Origin: JBDKTH01 sp964558295
Lineage (GTDB): Bacteria > Planctomycetota > Planctomycetia > Pirellulales > Thermoguttaceae
Reading direction: 5' to 3'
DNA length: 34,508 nt
NCBI GenBank assembly: GCA_964558295.1
Contig: CAZLDQ010000033.1
Coordinates: 1 to 34,508 of the forward strand
Made by a program: the position numbers and the translations under genes. Of this stretch, positions 1-7,880 are shown one piece after another. Under the pieces are notes generated by a model. That model saw only the letters and a list, made by a program, of their open reading frames with translations. It did no database searches and had not been told where the DNA came from. The stretch's first letter is position 1. Every line of letters starts with the position of its first letter.

Positions 1-579
1 GGGTAAGGGCGTGGGGGGGGCGCGCGGTGCGTCCCAAGGCCGGGGGGGGGGAGGCGGGGGCGGGGGGCGGGGGGGGAAGGGCGAAAGGTGGATGTCGAGT
101 AATTCGTTGATCGTGGTAATCAGATGGACCGGATCGATCGGTTTGGTCAGGTGCCGATCCATTCCCGATGCCAGGCAGGAGGGGCAATCGTCTTCGGCGT
201 GAGCGGTCAGCGCGACGAGGGGCAACCGGACCACTTGGCCCGACCGGGTACGCCATTGTTGCTCGCGCTGGCGGATGAGGCGGGCGGCCTCGAAGCCGTC
301 CAATTCGGGCATCTGACAGTCCATCAAGACCAGGGCGTAGTCGTGCTGGTCGAGGGCGATGAGGAGTTCACGGCCGTTGGGCACGGTGTCGCAGTGGAAG
401 CCGCAGCGGGTGAGAATCTCGGCGATCACGAGTTGATTGACTTCGTCGTCTTCGGCCAAGAGAATTCGCGCTCCCGGCACGGCCGCCGTAAGCTGCGGTA
501 GGTGAAGGGACACTTCCGCCGCATCGGCCGACGAGGGGGTCTCGTGAGACTCCGTGAGGGTCTTCCAGCGATTTGGCAT
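1..579 (-). CDS. Response regulator receiver protein, C-terminus cut by window edge
   Basis: A receiver domain reads on the minus strand from an ATG at 579, with an AGGA about 9 bases upstream, and stays open to base 1. After a 36-residue loose N-terminus comes ARILLAEDDEVNQ (acidic pocket), then LVLMDCQMPELDG with phospho-acceptor Asp87, LVALTAHAEDD with the conserved Thr, and HLTKPID with the conserved Lys. This receiver type is common at the end of hybrid kinases and in single-domain regulators. Downstream of ELLDIHLSPF the frame turns into proline/arginine-rich sequence encoded by the G-runs at 13-76, so the true C-terminus is uncertain and may be distorted by sequence error. It is divergent from the HD-GYP regulator, which suggests a shared phosphorelay, but this is only inferred from position. 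Confidence 0.85.
   Translation of the reverse strand, partial: MPNRWKTLTESHETPSSADAAEVSLHLPQLTAAVPGARILLAEDDEVNQLVIAEILTRCGFHCDTVPNGRELLIALDQHDYALVLMDCQMPELDGFEAARLIRQREQQWRTRSGQVVRLPLVALTAHAEDDCPSCLASGMDRHLTKPIDPVHLITTINELLDIHLSPFPPRPPPPPPPPRPWDAPRAPPTPLP
13..76. repeat. Cluster of long G-runs at the window edge
   Basis: Five runs of G (8 at 13-20, 10 at 42-51, 5 at 56-60, 6 at 62-67, 8 at 69-76) lie within 64 bases. On the plus strand this could form G-quadruplexes; on the minus strand it encodes a poly-proline tail of the response regulator. Its place at the very edge of the sequence also fits a sequencing or assembly artefact at a contig end. Confidence 0.8.
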
Positions 580-901
580 ATTCGCATTCCTGCGCGCCCC
601 TCGGGCAATGCCCCACACTGTTGGACAAGCATAGCTCCGCCGGAACCTGTTGGTTTCACATCTGGCGCACGCGGGAGGTCCTGGTGGAAGCGGTTTCCCT
701 GTACGACCATTGCCGTCCGCACGATCCGCACAATCCGTCCTGTCTGGCAGTCCGGCGGAAAAGGCTGACGACGAGTGCCGCCTTGTGGCAACGTCCGTTG
801 CCTTTGGGCAAAGGGTGACGTATATGCAAGAAGAATCGGGGGAATCCTTTGGAGAGACTTGGTGTGTTCCCACGGATTGTGATTAAACGCAGGATGATGT
901 G
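580..901. other. Divergent intergenic region, 322 bp
   Basis: This spacer lies between the divergent starts of the receiver protein and the HD-GYP protein. No convincing coding frame, RNA or strong promoter pair was recognised in it. It must hold the promoters of both genes. Confidence 0.5.
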
Positions 902-2554
902 ATGGCAACCTCTGACCTCAACGTACGCACGCCGGTGGAGTTCTCCTCGGTGCTCAGCAACGTGGAGTCGTTGGTTGCATTGGTTGAGCCGTCGGGTTCC
1001 AGGGGCTTCGGGACGATTCCTGCCGCGGCCCCTCTGGAAACCACGGCCAAGATCATGGTGGTCGACGACGAGCCGATCAATATCATGGTCGCCGTCAAGT
1101 ATCTGGAACATGCCGGTTTCAGCCGAGTGCTCTCGAGTGGCGATGCGCGGGGGGCATTTGCAATGGTCTGCCAGGAGGCGCCGGATGTACTCCTGTTGGA
1201 CATCATGATGCCCGAGGTCGATGGTTTGGCAATTCTCCGTGAGATTCGTGCCACGCCGCGGTTCGCCCAGTTGCCGGTGATCATCTTGACGGCGGTCGAG
1301 GATCGACAGGTCAAGGCGGCGGCCTTGGAACTGGGGGCGACCGACTTTTTGACCAAGCCGGTCGATCCGATGGAGTTGATCCCACGTGTGCGCAACGCGC
1401 TGTCGATCAAGACCTACCAGGACTACCTGGCTCATCAGGCCCGTGAACTGAAACACCTGGTTCAGCAGCGGACGGCCGAGTTGGCAGCCTCGCGGTTAGA
1501 GGTGATTCATTGCCTGGGGCGGGCGGCGGAGTTCCGCGACAACGATACGGGGATGCACGTGGTCCGCGTGGGACGCTACGCGGCGACGATCGCCCTGCGT
1601 TTGGGGTTTGACGAAGCGACGGTTGAACTGCTGGAACACGCCGCCCCTCTGCATGACTTGGGAAAAATCGGCATCCCCGATGCGATCCTCTTGAAGCCGG
1701 GGAAACTCGATCCGGAAGAATTCGAACTCATGAAACGCCACTGCGAGTTCGGTGCCCGAATTGTGGAGGAGACCTCGCTGGAGGATCGTCGCCGGCTCTC
1801 GTCGTCGACGCTCCTGGGGATGGAATTGCAAGGGATTAGCCACTCGCCGACGTTGCGGATGGCCGGGTTGATTGCCCTGACCCATCACGAGAAGTGGGAC
1901 GGTTCGGGATATCCGCTCGGCTTGCGCGGCGAGGAAATTCCCATCGAAAGCCGGATCACCGCCGTGGCGGACGTATTTGACGCGTTGAGCAGCCAGCGTC
2001 CCTACAAACCGCCGTTCCCCTTGGAAAAGTGCTTCACAATTCTCGAAGAGGGGCGTGGCCGACACTTCGATCCCACGGTGCTCGATGCTTTCTTTGCCAG
2101 CAAGGAGGAGGTTCTAACGATCTTCCGTGTGTTTGCCGACCGGGAACCGGCCTCCCTCTCCCATGCCGCAGGAGCGGAGAAAAACGTCCGCTCGCGTCCC
2201 CTCGTCTCCGGCTTGCCCCCTGACGACCCGGCTTTTGGTCAGATCGTTGCGTGTTTTGCCGCCCGTTTGGGCGAACAGTTGGAAGCGGGCCGCCAGGCGT
2301 GGCACGCGAGGGACTCGGAGCGGATCCTTCGCCTCGCCCACTGGCTGCAAGGGGCCAGTTTGGCCATCGATCTGCCGGTCTTTGCCTTCCATGCCGAACG
2401 GCTGAAGGAACTGGCCAAGGCCGAATCCCTGGTCGAGGTCGGCCCATTGCTGGATGAACTGGGTGAACTGTGCAAGGCGATTGTGATTCCTGCCCAGGCG
2501 GCGGAGCCTTGCACGCCCCCCCGCTTGCTTGACAGTCGGCACCTCGCTGGATAG
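902..2554 (+). CDS. HD-GYP response regulator with C-terminal HPt-like domain
   Basis: Predicted cytoplasmic cyclic-di-GMP phosphodiesterase controlled by phosphorylation. Domain order (550 residues): receiver at about 50-170 with MVVDDEP, phospho-acceptor Asp100 in LLLDIMMPEVDG and LTKPVD; a helical linker; HD-GYP at about 197-415 with LHDLGKIGIP (His251-Asp252) and HHEKWDGSGYP carrying the GYP motif; then a helical domain at about 440-530 with RLAHWLQGAS, which resembles the HPt phospho-histidine motif (His480) though the usual Lys after it is Gln. Start chosen at ATG 902, with AGGA 7 bases upstream; GTG 899 is an alternative. The HD-GYP hydrolyses cyclic-di-GMP in characterised relatives; the HPt tail would let it pass or receive phosphate, which is inference. 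Confidence 0.9.
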   Translation: MATSDLNVRTPVEFSSVLSNVESLVALVEPSGSRGFGTIPAAAPLETTAKIMVVDDEPINIMVAVKYLEHAGFSRVLSSGDARGAFAMVCQEAPDVLLLDIMMPEVDGLAILREIRATPRFAQLPVIILTAVEDRQVKAAALELGATDFLTKPVDPMELIPRVRNALSIKTYQDYLAHQARELKHLVQQRTAELAASRLEVIHCLGRAAEFRDNDTGMHVVRVGRYAATIALRLGFDEATVELLEHAAPLHDLGKIGIPDAILLKPGKLDPEEFELMKRHCEFGARIVEETSLEDRRRLSSSTLLGMELQGISHSPTLRMAGLIALTHHEKWDGSGYPLGLRGEEIPIESRITAVADVFDALSSQRPYKPPFPLEKCFTILEEGRGRHFDPTVLDAFFASKEEVLTIFRVFADREPASLSHAAGAEKNVRSRPLVSGLPPDDPAFGQIVACFAARLGEQLEAGRQAWHARDSERILRLAHWLQGASLAIDLPVFAFHAERLKELAKAESLVEVGPLLDELGELCKAIVIPAQAAEPCTPPRLLDSRHLAG

Positions 2555-2617
2555 TCTGAACGCGCATATCGCGACGTTCCGCCTTGGCCGTTCCTCTATC
2601 CGCAAAGGAGTCGATCG

Positions 2618-3919
2618 ATGCGTTGTCCGACGAACCGCCGCAATTTTCTCCGAACCACGGCTGTCGTGGGGGCCGGCTATTGGGTTGCCCCGCGAAGTCT
2701 GGCGCAGGAACCGCAATCAGCCAATGAGAAGTTGAACCTGGGCGTGATCGGGGTCGCCGGCCGCGGCGCGGCGAACATCGGCGGCTGTGCCAGCGAGAAC
2801 ATCGCTGCTTTGTGCGACGTGAACGAAAAACACCTGGCTGCGGCCGCGAAGAAGTATCCCCAGGCGAAAACCTACCGCGACTGGCGCAAGCTGCTGGATC
2901 AGAAGGATCTCGACGCCGTGCTGGTGAGTACGACTGACCACACGCATGCCTTCGCCAGCGTGTGGGCGATGAACCGCGGCAAGCATGTTTACTGCGAGAA
3001 GCCGTTGGCCCACTCGGTCTACGAAGCCCGGGTGATGCAGGAGACCTCGAAGAAGACCAAGGTGGCCACGCAGATGGGCACCCAGATTCATGCCACCGAC
3101 AACTATCGTCGTGTGGTGGAGTTGATTCGAGGCGGGGCGATCGGACCGGTGCGCGAGGTGCATGTGTGGTGTGGACGGATTGGACCGTGTCCGGAACGTC
3201 CGACGGAAACACCCGCGGTGCCGGCAGAACTGGACTGGGATCTTTGGCTGGGTCCGGCCCCCTATCGCCCCTATCATCCCAGTTATTTGCCCGGTTGCAT
3301 GACCTGGGAACAACACTGGGATTGGGGGAACGGTTGCCTGGGCGACATGGGGAGCCACCTGATCGATCTGCCGTTCTGGGCCCTGGCGTTGCGCGATCCG
3401 CTCACCGTGGAGGCTGAAGGGGACGTGCGGAGCGAGGAATGTTACCCGCATTGGCTCAAAGCCCGTTGGGAGCATCCGGCCAACCAGATTCACCCGGGCC
3501 TGACCCTTTGCTGGTATGATGGCATCCAGCGGCCCGAGTCGCCCCCGGGACACGACCTGTCGAAGTGGAGCATCGGCGTGATGTTTGTCGGCGAGAAGGG
3601 GCGACTGCTGGCCGACTACGGCAAGCGAATCCTCCTACCCGAAGCGCAATACAAGGACTACAAAGCTCCCGAGCCGACGATTCCGCCATCATTGGGCCAT
3701 TATCAAGAGTGGATCCACGCCTGCAAGACCGGGGCACCGACGTTGTGTAACTTCGACTACTCGGGCAAACTGGTCGAGCACAACCTGCTGGGGACGGTAG
3801 CCTTCCGGGTCGGCAAAAAGCTCCAATGGGACTCGGGAAAGCTTGAAGCGCTCAACGCGCCCGAAGCGGCCAAGTATATCCGGCCTCCGTATCGTGAGGG
3901 TTGGACGCTGAACGGGTGA
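2618..3919 (+). CDS. Tat-exported Gfo/Idh/MocA-family oxidoreductase
   Basis: A 433-residue NAD(P)-dependent sugar or inositol dehydrogenase-like enzyme. The N-terminus has a twin-arginine signal (NRRNFLRTT, Arg7-Arg8) followed by a hydrophobic stretch and a likely cut after RSLAQ near residue 30, so it is expected in the periplasm. The Rossmann fold follows with LGVIGVAGRG (about 41-50), then the family's CEKPLAHS (Glu127-Lys128-Pro129), and a C-terminal substrate domain with GDMGSHLIDLPFWAL. Such exported paralogues are greatly expanded in planctomycetes, where they are linked to carbohydrate breakdown; the substrate cannot be read from the sequence. AAGGAG about 10 bases before ATG supports the start. 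The gene stands alone and ends in two stem-loops. Confidence 0.92.
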   Translation: MRCPTNRRNFLRTTAVVGAGYWVAPRSLAQEPQSANEKLNLGVIGVAGRGAANIGGCASENIAALCDVNEKHLAAAAKKYPQAKTYRDWRKLLDQKDLDAVLVSTTDHTHAFASVWAMNRGKHVYCEKPLAHSVYEARVMQETSKKTKVATQMGTQIHATDNYRRVVELIRGGAIGPVREVHVWCGRIGPCPERPTETPAVPAELDWDLWLGPAPYRPYHPSYLPGCMTWEQHWDWGNGCLGDMGSHLIDLPFWALALRDPLTVEAEGDVRSEECYPHWLKARWEHPANQIHPGLTLCWYDGIQRPESPPGHDLSKWSIGVMFVGEKGRLLADYGKRILLPEAQYKDYKAPEPTIPPSLGHYQEWIHACKTGAPTLCNFDYSGKLVEHNLLGTVAFRVGKKLQWDSGKLEALNAPEAAKYIRPPYREGWTLNG

Positions 3920-3935
3920 AGAATACTCCGCAGTC

Positions 3936-3990
3936 AGCCGGCGGACTTGCCCGCCGGCTTTGGGGCGACCGAGTAATTCTTCGGTCGCCC
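3936..3990. terminator. Two tandem stem-loops between convergent genes
   Basis: First hairpin: arms 3936-3944 and 3951-3959 (agccggcgg/ccgccggct, 9 bp perfect). Second: arms 3963-3972 and 3981-3990 (gggcgaccga/tcggtcgccc, 10 bp perfect). They sit 16 bases after the oxidoreductase stop and 18 bases from the stop of the convergent small gene. T-tracts are weak, so either intrinsic termination or 3'-end protection is possible. Confidence 0.65.
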
Positions 3991-4008
3991 GGACTGGGGA
4001 AGTGGTAG

Positions 4009-4326
4009 CTACGTCTGAGTCGCCTCCTTCTTGGCTTGGGCCGTCTCCTGGGCTTCAGCTTCGCGCTGCTGGCGAAGGATGTTCTGGATGACTTCGACGT
4101 TCGAATCGCCGCTGTCCTCGTAGCCTTCGCCGCCGCGTTCCCCTTGGCCGAATGCGCCTGCCCATTCGGTCGGGGTGCCGGGAGGTGGCGACGGACCGCT
4201 GGCCGGATAAACGCCGCTTTTGCCCGTCTCGTCAACGCGTCCCTGGCCTCCGCCGGGTTGCCCACTCTCGCGCCGTGGGTCGTCGCGCAGGGCAAGTGCG
4301 CGATCTCGTCGCGGTTCTTCCGCCAT
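4009..4326 (-). CDS. Small hydrophilic protein of unknown function
   Basis: A 105-residue protein starting MAEEPRRDRALALRDD at ATG 4326, with GGAG 7 bases upstream. It is rich in Gly, Glu, Arg and Pro, has no membrane segment or signal peptide, and carries a central TGKSGVYPASGP stretch that looks like the conserved core. The last third (NVEVIQNILRQQREAEAQE) looks helical and may form a coiled coil. Convergent with the Tat oxidoreductase. I do not recognise a named family. The good ribosome site and coherent composition make a real gene likely. Confidence 0.6.
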   Translation of the reverse strand: MAEEPRRDRALALRDDPRRESGQPGGGQGRVDETGKSGVYPASGPSPPPGTPTEWAGAFGQGERGGEGYEDSGDSNVEVIQNILRQQREAEAQETAQAKKEATQT

Positions 4327-4400
4327 GTGCAATCTCCTTCCATACGCTGAGGTTCACAGCAACCTAGCGAATGCTGCAATCGGCATGCCATCCCGATGCG

Positions 4401-4685
4401 CTAGCGTTGGGGGCAATGCTTGTACGTCCCCTTCGCACGCGATCGCAGCCAAACAATCGCCGCGCCGAGATAGGCGATGAGCAGTAGCGTGAGCACGACG
4501 TTGGCCAACAAGGCCTGCGGCAATGGACGGGTCAAAAAGATCAGCGGGGCACTGACGACAGCGGCCGTGGCCAAGAGCTTGCGTGCGATGCGCACCCCCG
4601 CATGCCACTTCACCTCTGAGGGCAGCGGATCGTAGGGAATCGATAGAAGAATCGCCAAGTAGAGCAGCGATGTACTGACAGCCAC
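4401..4685 (-). CDS. Small membrane protein, possibly the 3' part of a broken gene
   Basis: A 94-residue frame from GTG 4685 with three hydrophobic segments (SLLYLAILLSI, LLATAAVVSAPLIFL, ANVVLTLLLIAYLGAAIVWL) and a basic end (LRSRAKGTYKHC). The same frame is open further upstream, through a TAG at 4719-4721, back to about 4886, and that upstream piece also encodes a membrane-like segment (GAIVGLLTGLLVLLIKAYL). This suggests one longer membrane protein interrupted by a stop codon. No good ribosome site was found for the GTG. Function unknown; it may be a pseudogene. Confidence 0.35.
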   Translation of the reverse strand: MAVSTSLLYLAILLSIPYDPLPSEVKWHAGVRIARKLLATAAVVSAPLIFLTRPLPQALLANVVLTLLLIAYLGAAIVWLRSRAKGTYKHCPQR

Positions 4686-5091
4686 CAGCTTGATCCACGG
4701 CCGCCAGGTGGCTGCGCTCTAGAGGGCCAACGAGAGGGGAGTCAAATAGGCCTTGATCAACAACACCAGAAGCCCCGTCAGAAGCCCGACGATCGCCCCT
4801 CGAACGCGACGGGCCGCTTCGTTTCGCCCTTGTCGTTTGACCGGGGTATGAAAGGTTTGAATTTGGCGCCTGGGACAGGGCGAGACTCAGACATGAAAAG
4901 CGTTTGGGAGAGAGCGACCGTCTGGTAATAAGCTCTTCCGAATATAGAACCGGCTCGAAAGTGTGCCAACAAATGGCTCGCGAGAGGGGCTTGTGATTGT
5001 GAGATGTCTGGCGGAGTGTTAGAATACCCGCGAGGCGTTATCCATCCGGCGAGCCCTCTTGCCGCTCGTGACTGACCTCCTCCTCCCGCTC
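4686..5091. other. Intergenic region, 406 bp
   Basis: It contains the upstream half of the interrupted membrane-protein frame (4722-4886, minus strand) and, near its right end, the predicted promoter of the glycan operon. Nothing else was recognised. Confidence 0.5.
4997..5025 (+). promoter_or_regulatory. Predicted sigma-70-type promoter of the glycan operon
   Basis: -35 TTGTGA at 4997-5002 and -10 TAGAAT at 5020-5025, spacing 17 bases. Transcription would begin near 5032, about 60 bases before the preferred ATG of the first gene. The -35 matches the consensus at 4 of 6 bases and the -10 at 5 of 6. Confidence 0.5.
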
Positions 5092-6657
5092 ATGAGTATC
5101 GCCGTTTCGACTCCCCAGCCTCCGAGTTCTGAGTGTTCGCGTCACAGCCGTTGGGTCCTGGTCGGCATTCTGCTTCTGTTTCTGCTGATGCGCGTGCCGC
5201 TGATGTATCGGCAGCCGGGCGGACAGGATGAGGAATGGTTTGCCGTGCCGGGCTGGACCGTGGCCCGGGAAGGGGTGCCGCGGATTCCGTTTGTGCCGTC
5301 GCGTGCCAAGGCCAGTGTGTTCTATCGGGCCGACGAAGCGCTGTTTGCCCTGCCGCCGGTCTACTTCTACTGGCAGGCACCATTCTTCCTTCTTCTGCCG
5401 GCCGGCTATGGCACGGCCAGGCTGGCCTCGGCCGTGGCCGGATTGATCGCCCTTGGACTGATCTATCGACTGGGACGGCAGTTTTATCGCGACGAGACGA
5501 TTGCCCTGTGGGCGGCGGGGCTGTACTCGCTCTCGCGGCTGTTTTTCTTTCCTGCCATCTGGGCACGGCCGGACATGCTTTGCGGCACGCTCGGGTTGGG
5601 AGCGATCCTGGCCGCCTGGCACTGGCATACCACCGGACACACGCGAATGCTGGCGTCAGCAGGCATTCTGGCCGGCTTGGGCCTGTTGACCCATCCGTCG
5701 GCGATCGTCTACTGTTTGCAATTGGGCGCGTGGGTCCTCACTGCCGGCCGGGGACTCCGAGGGCGACTAGCGGCCGGGGGCGTGCTGGCCGGGAGTGCGG
5801 CGGCCGCCTTCGCGCTTTGGACGCCGCTGATCCTCGCCTATCCTGAGGCCTTTTGGGGACAATTCTTTCCGAATGTGCTTGACCGTTCCGGACCCGGGCT
5901 GATCGGCCGGCTGTTGTGGCCCTGGCCCGGACTGATTCACCAAGCCGGTCTGGTGGCCGAATATGCCCAGGGACTGCAACTGGCTTTGATGCTCGCCGGA
6001 CTGACGGTGGGTACCGTGCTGGACTGGCGTCGAGCAGAGCCGGGGCCGCGCGTGGTCTTGGCGTTGGCCTGGTCGAGCGTCTACCTGCTGGTCGCGGCGG
6101 TCGGCATCCATCCGTCGAACGGATATTGGTGTTATCCGGCAGCACTGGTTTTTTTGGTTGTTGCCCGCACAATCGTTACGGTCGGTCGTCGCGTGGTCCA
6201 AGCTGCCTCGGCACGGAGAATCATCTATGCTTATGTAGCCGGGGGGCTGTTGATTGTCGCCATGTTGCCGGGGGCCGGCTTGCGCACCGTGGTGGCCCAC
6301 CTGCGGCATTGGTCCGATCCAGACTACCGTGGGCCGACGTTTGTGCACAAGATGCTTGCCGATCTGCCGAGCGACGCGCGGTTGGCGGTCGACCCGGCGT
6401 TCGTGTTCGACGCCTATCTGACGGGCCGGCCCGTGACCTTGGCGTTCCAGGAAGAGTTCTATTTTGTCGTGTCTGACGTGCCGAATGATTATCTGATCGT
6501 CGGACCGCATGGGCGGCAGAAGCGGATTGCCGAGCGGTTGGACGCCGAGTTCCTGCGGTCTTATGGAAAGCCGGATGATCCGTTTGCTTGCTGGGCCCAA
6601 GTCTATCGACTCCAACCGGGTTCCAAGCAAGCCCTGCCTCTGGGAGACAAACCGTGA
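5092..6657 (+). CDS. Integral membrane GT-C glycosyltransferase (ArnT/PMT-like)
   Basis: About 521 residues with roughly ten or more membrane segments. After the first segment (WVLVGILLLFLLM) comes a large outer loop with QPGGQDEEWFAVPGW, which holds the acidic DE pair expected of GT-C enzymes, and later AIWARPDMLCGTLGLG. Relatives move a sugar from a polyprenyl-phosphate donor to lipid or protein acceptors on the outer face of the inner membrane. First gene of the operon; its stop overlaps the next start (GTGA). No clear ribosome site is visible; ATG 5092 gives a compact N-terminus, and TTG 5059 is an alternative that would add 11 residues. Donor and acceptor are unknown. Confidence 0.82.
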   Translation: MSIAVSTPQPPSSECSRHSRWVLVGILLLFLLMRVPLMYRQPGGQDEEWFAVPGWTVAREGVPRIPFVPSRAKASVFYRADEALFALPPVYFYWQAPFFLLLPAGYGTARLASAVAGLIALGLIYRLGRQFYRDETIALWAAGLYSLSRLFFFPAIWARPDMLCGTLGLGAILAAWHWHTTGHTRMLASAGILAGLGLLTHPSAIVYCLQLGAWVLTAGRGLRGRLAAGGVLAGSAAAAFALWTPLILAYPEAFWGQFFPNVLDRSGPGLIGRLLWPWPGLIHQAGLVAEYAQGLQLALMLAGLTVGTVLDWRRAEPGPRVVLALAWSSVYLLVAAVGIHPSNGYWCYPAALVFLVVARTIVTVGRRVVQAASARRIIYAYVAGGLLIVAMLPGAGLRTVVAHLRHWSDPDYRGPTFVHKMLADLPSDARLAVDPAFVFDAYLTGRPVTLAFQEEFYFVVSDVPNDYLIVGPHGRQKRIAERLDAEFLRSYGKPDDPFACWAQVYRLQPGSKQALPLGDKP

Positions 6658-7880
6658 GTATGTCAGACGCTCCTCAAGCCACACGGCCGATTCAGGCCGG
6701 CGTGCAACGCGTGGCCGTCGTGGGCGGCGGCGGTCGCGTTGGTTTGCCCTTCGGGCTGCTGCTGTGCGATCACGGGCATACCGTCACGCTCGTCGACTGC
6801 GACGCGGCACGTCTGGCCGCGATCGGCGCCGGCCAGATGCCGTTTCTTGAAGAGGGGGCCGAGGCGTTACTGGCAAAGAGTCTGGCCAGCGGCCGATTGC
6901 TCTTAACGAGCGATTACCAGACGCTGCCCGAGCAGGACGTGATCATTGTGACGATCGGCACGCCGGTTGACGAATACCTCGACCCGAGCGTGCACCAGTT
7001 CGACCTGGTGATGAAAGGCGTTTTGGAGCAGATGCGTGCCGGGCAGTTGTTGATCGTCCGGAGTACGGTGTTTCCCGGGGTGACCGAGCGGCTAGGGCGA
7101 CGGGTGGCCGAAAGCGGTCTGGCTATTGAAATCGCCTATTGCCCGGAACGCATCGCCGAGGGGCACGCGCTGGCAGAGCTGACCGAGCTGCCGCAGCTTG
7201 TCTCCGGCGTCAGCCCAGCGGCGTGCCGCCGTGCGGCCGCATTCTTTCGGGGATTGGGAGCCCGGGTCATCGAGCTTTCCACGGTCGAGGCCGAACTGGC
7301 CAAACTGTTTACGAACTCTTACCGCTACATCAACTTTGCGATTTCCAACCAGTTCTATATGATGGCCGAGCGGTTTGGAGCCGACTTCATGCGGATTCAC
7401 GCGGCCGTCACGGCCGGCTATCCGCGGATGGCCGGTTTTGCCCGTTCCGGATTCACCGGTGGCCCGTGCCTGTTGAAGGACACGATGCAACTGGCCTCGT
7501 TCAACCACAACCTGTTCGCCTTGGGCCAGACGGCGATGATGGTCAACGAGGGGCTCCCCAGCTTCCTCGTCGAGCGGTTGAAAGCCACTCGCCGCTTGGC
7601 GGGCGAGACGGTGGGGATTCTCGGCATGGCGTTCAAGGGAGACTGCGACGATCCCCGCAGCTCATTGGCCTATAAGCTCCGCAAGATCCTCATCATGGAA
7701 TGTCGGCGCGTGGTCTGCACGGATCCCTATATTTCCGATCCCGAGTTCGTTCCGTTGGAAACAGCGTTGGAGGTTTCCGACGTGCTGATTCTTGGGGCGT
7801 GCCATCGGGAGTATCGCCAGTTGAAGACCGAAAAGCCGATCGTCGACGTGTTCGGATTTCTTGCAGGAGACGCATCATGA
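6654..7880 (+). CDS. Nucleotide-sugar (UDP-hexose / UDP-HexNAc) 6-dehydrogenase
   Basis: A 408-residue enzyme that oxidises C6 of a UDP-sugar to the uronic acid with two NAD+. The N-terminal Rossmann motif VVGGGGRVGLPF is at about 22-33. IVTIGTPVDE, IVRSTVFPGVTE and AYCPERIAEG are family signatures, and FTGGPCLLKDT contains the catalytic Cys272. The C-terminal domain includes GILGMAFKGDCDDPRSSLAY. The overall pattern is nearer to the UDP-ManNAc dehydrogenase (WecC) branch than to short UDP-glucose dehydrogenases, but the substrate is not certain. GTG 6654 is chosen because GGGAG lies 7 bases upstream and it makes a GTGA overlap with the previous stop; ATG 6660 is possible. The stop overlaps the next gene's ATG. 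Confidence 0.9.
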   Translation: MSMSDAPQATRPIQAGVQRVAVVGGGGRVGLPFGLLLCDHGHTVTLVDCDAARLAAIGAGQMPFLEEGAEALLAKSLASGRLLLTSDYQTLPEQDVIIVTIGTPVDEYLDPSVHQFDLVMKGVLEQMRAGQLLIVRSTVFPGVTERLGRRVAESGLAIEIAYCPERIAEGHALAELTELPQLVSGVSPAACRRAAAFFRGLGARVIELSTVEAELAKLFTNSYRYINFAISNQFYMMAERFGADFMRIHAAVTAGYPRMAGFARSGFTGGPCLLKDTMQLASFNHNLFALGQTAMMVNEGLPSFLVERLKATRRLAGETVGILGMAFKGDCDDPRSSLAYKLRKILIMECRRVVCTDPYISDPEFVPLETALEVSDVLILGACHREYRQLKTEKPIVDVFGFLAGDAS

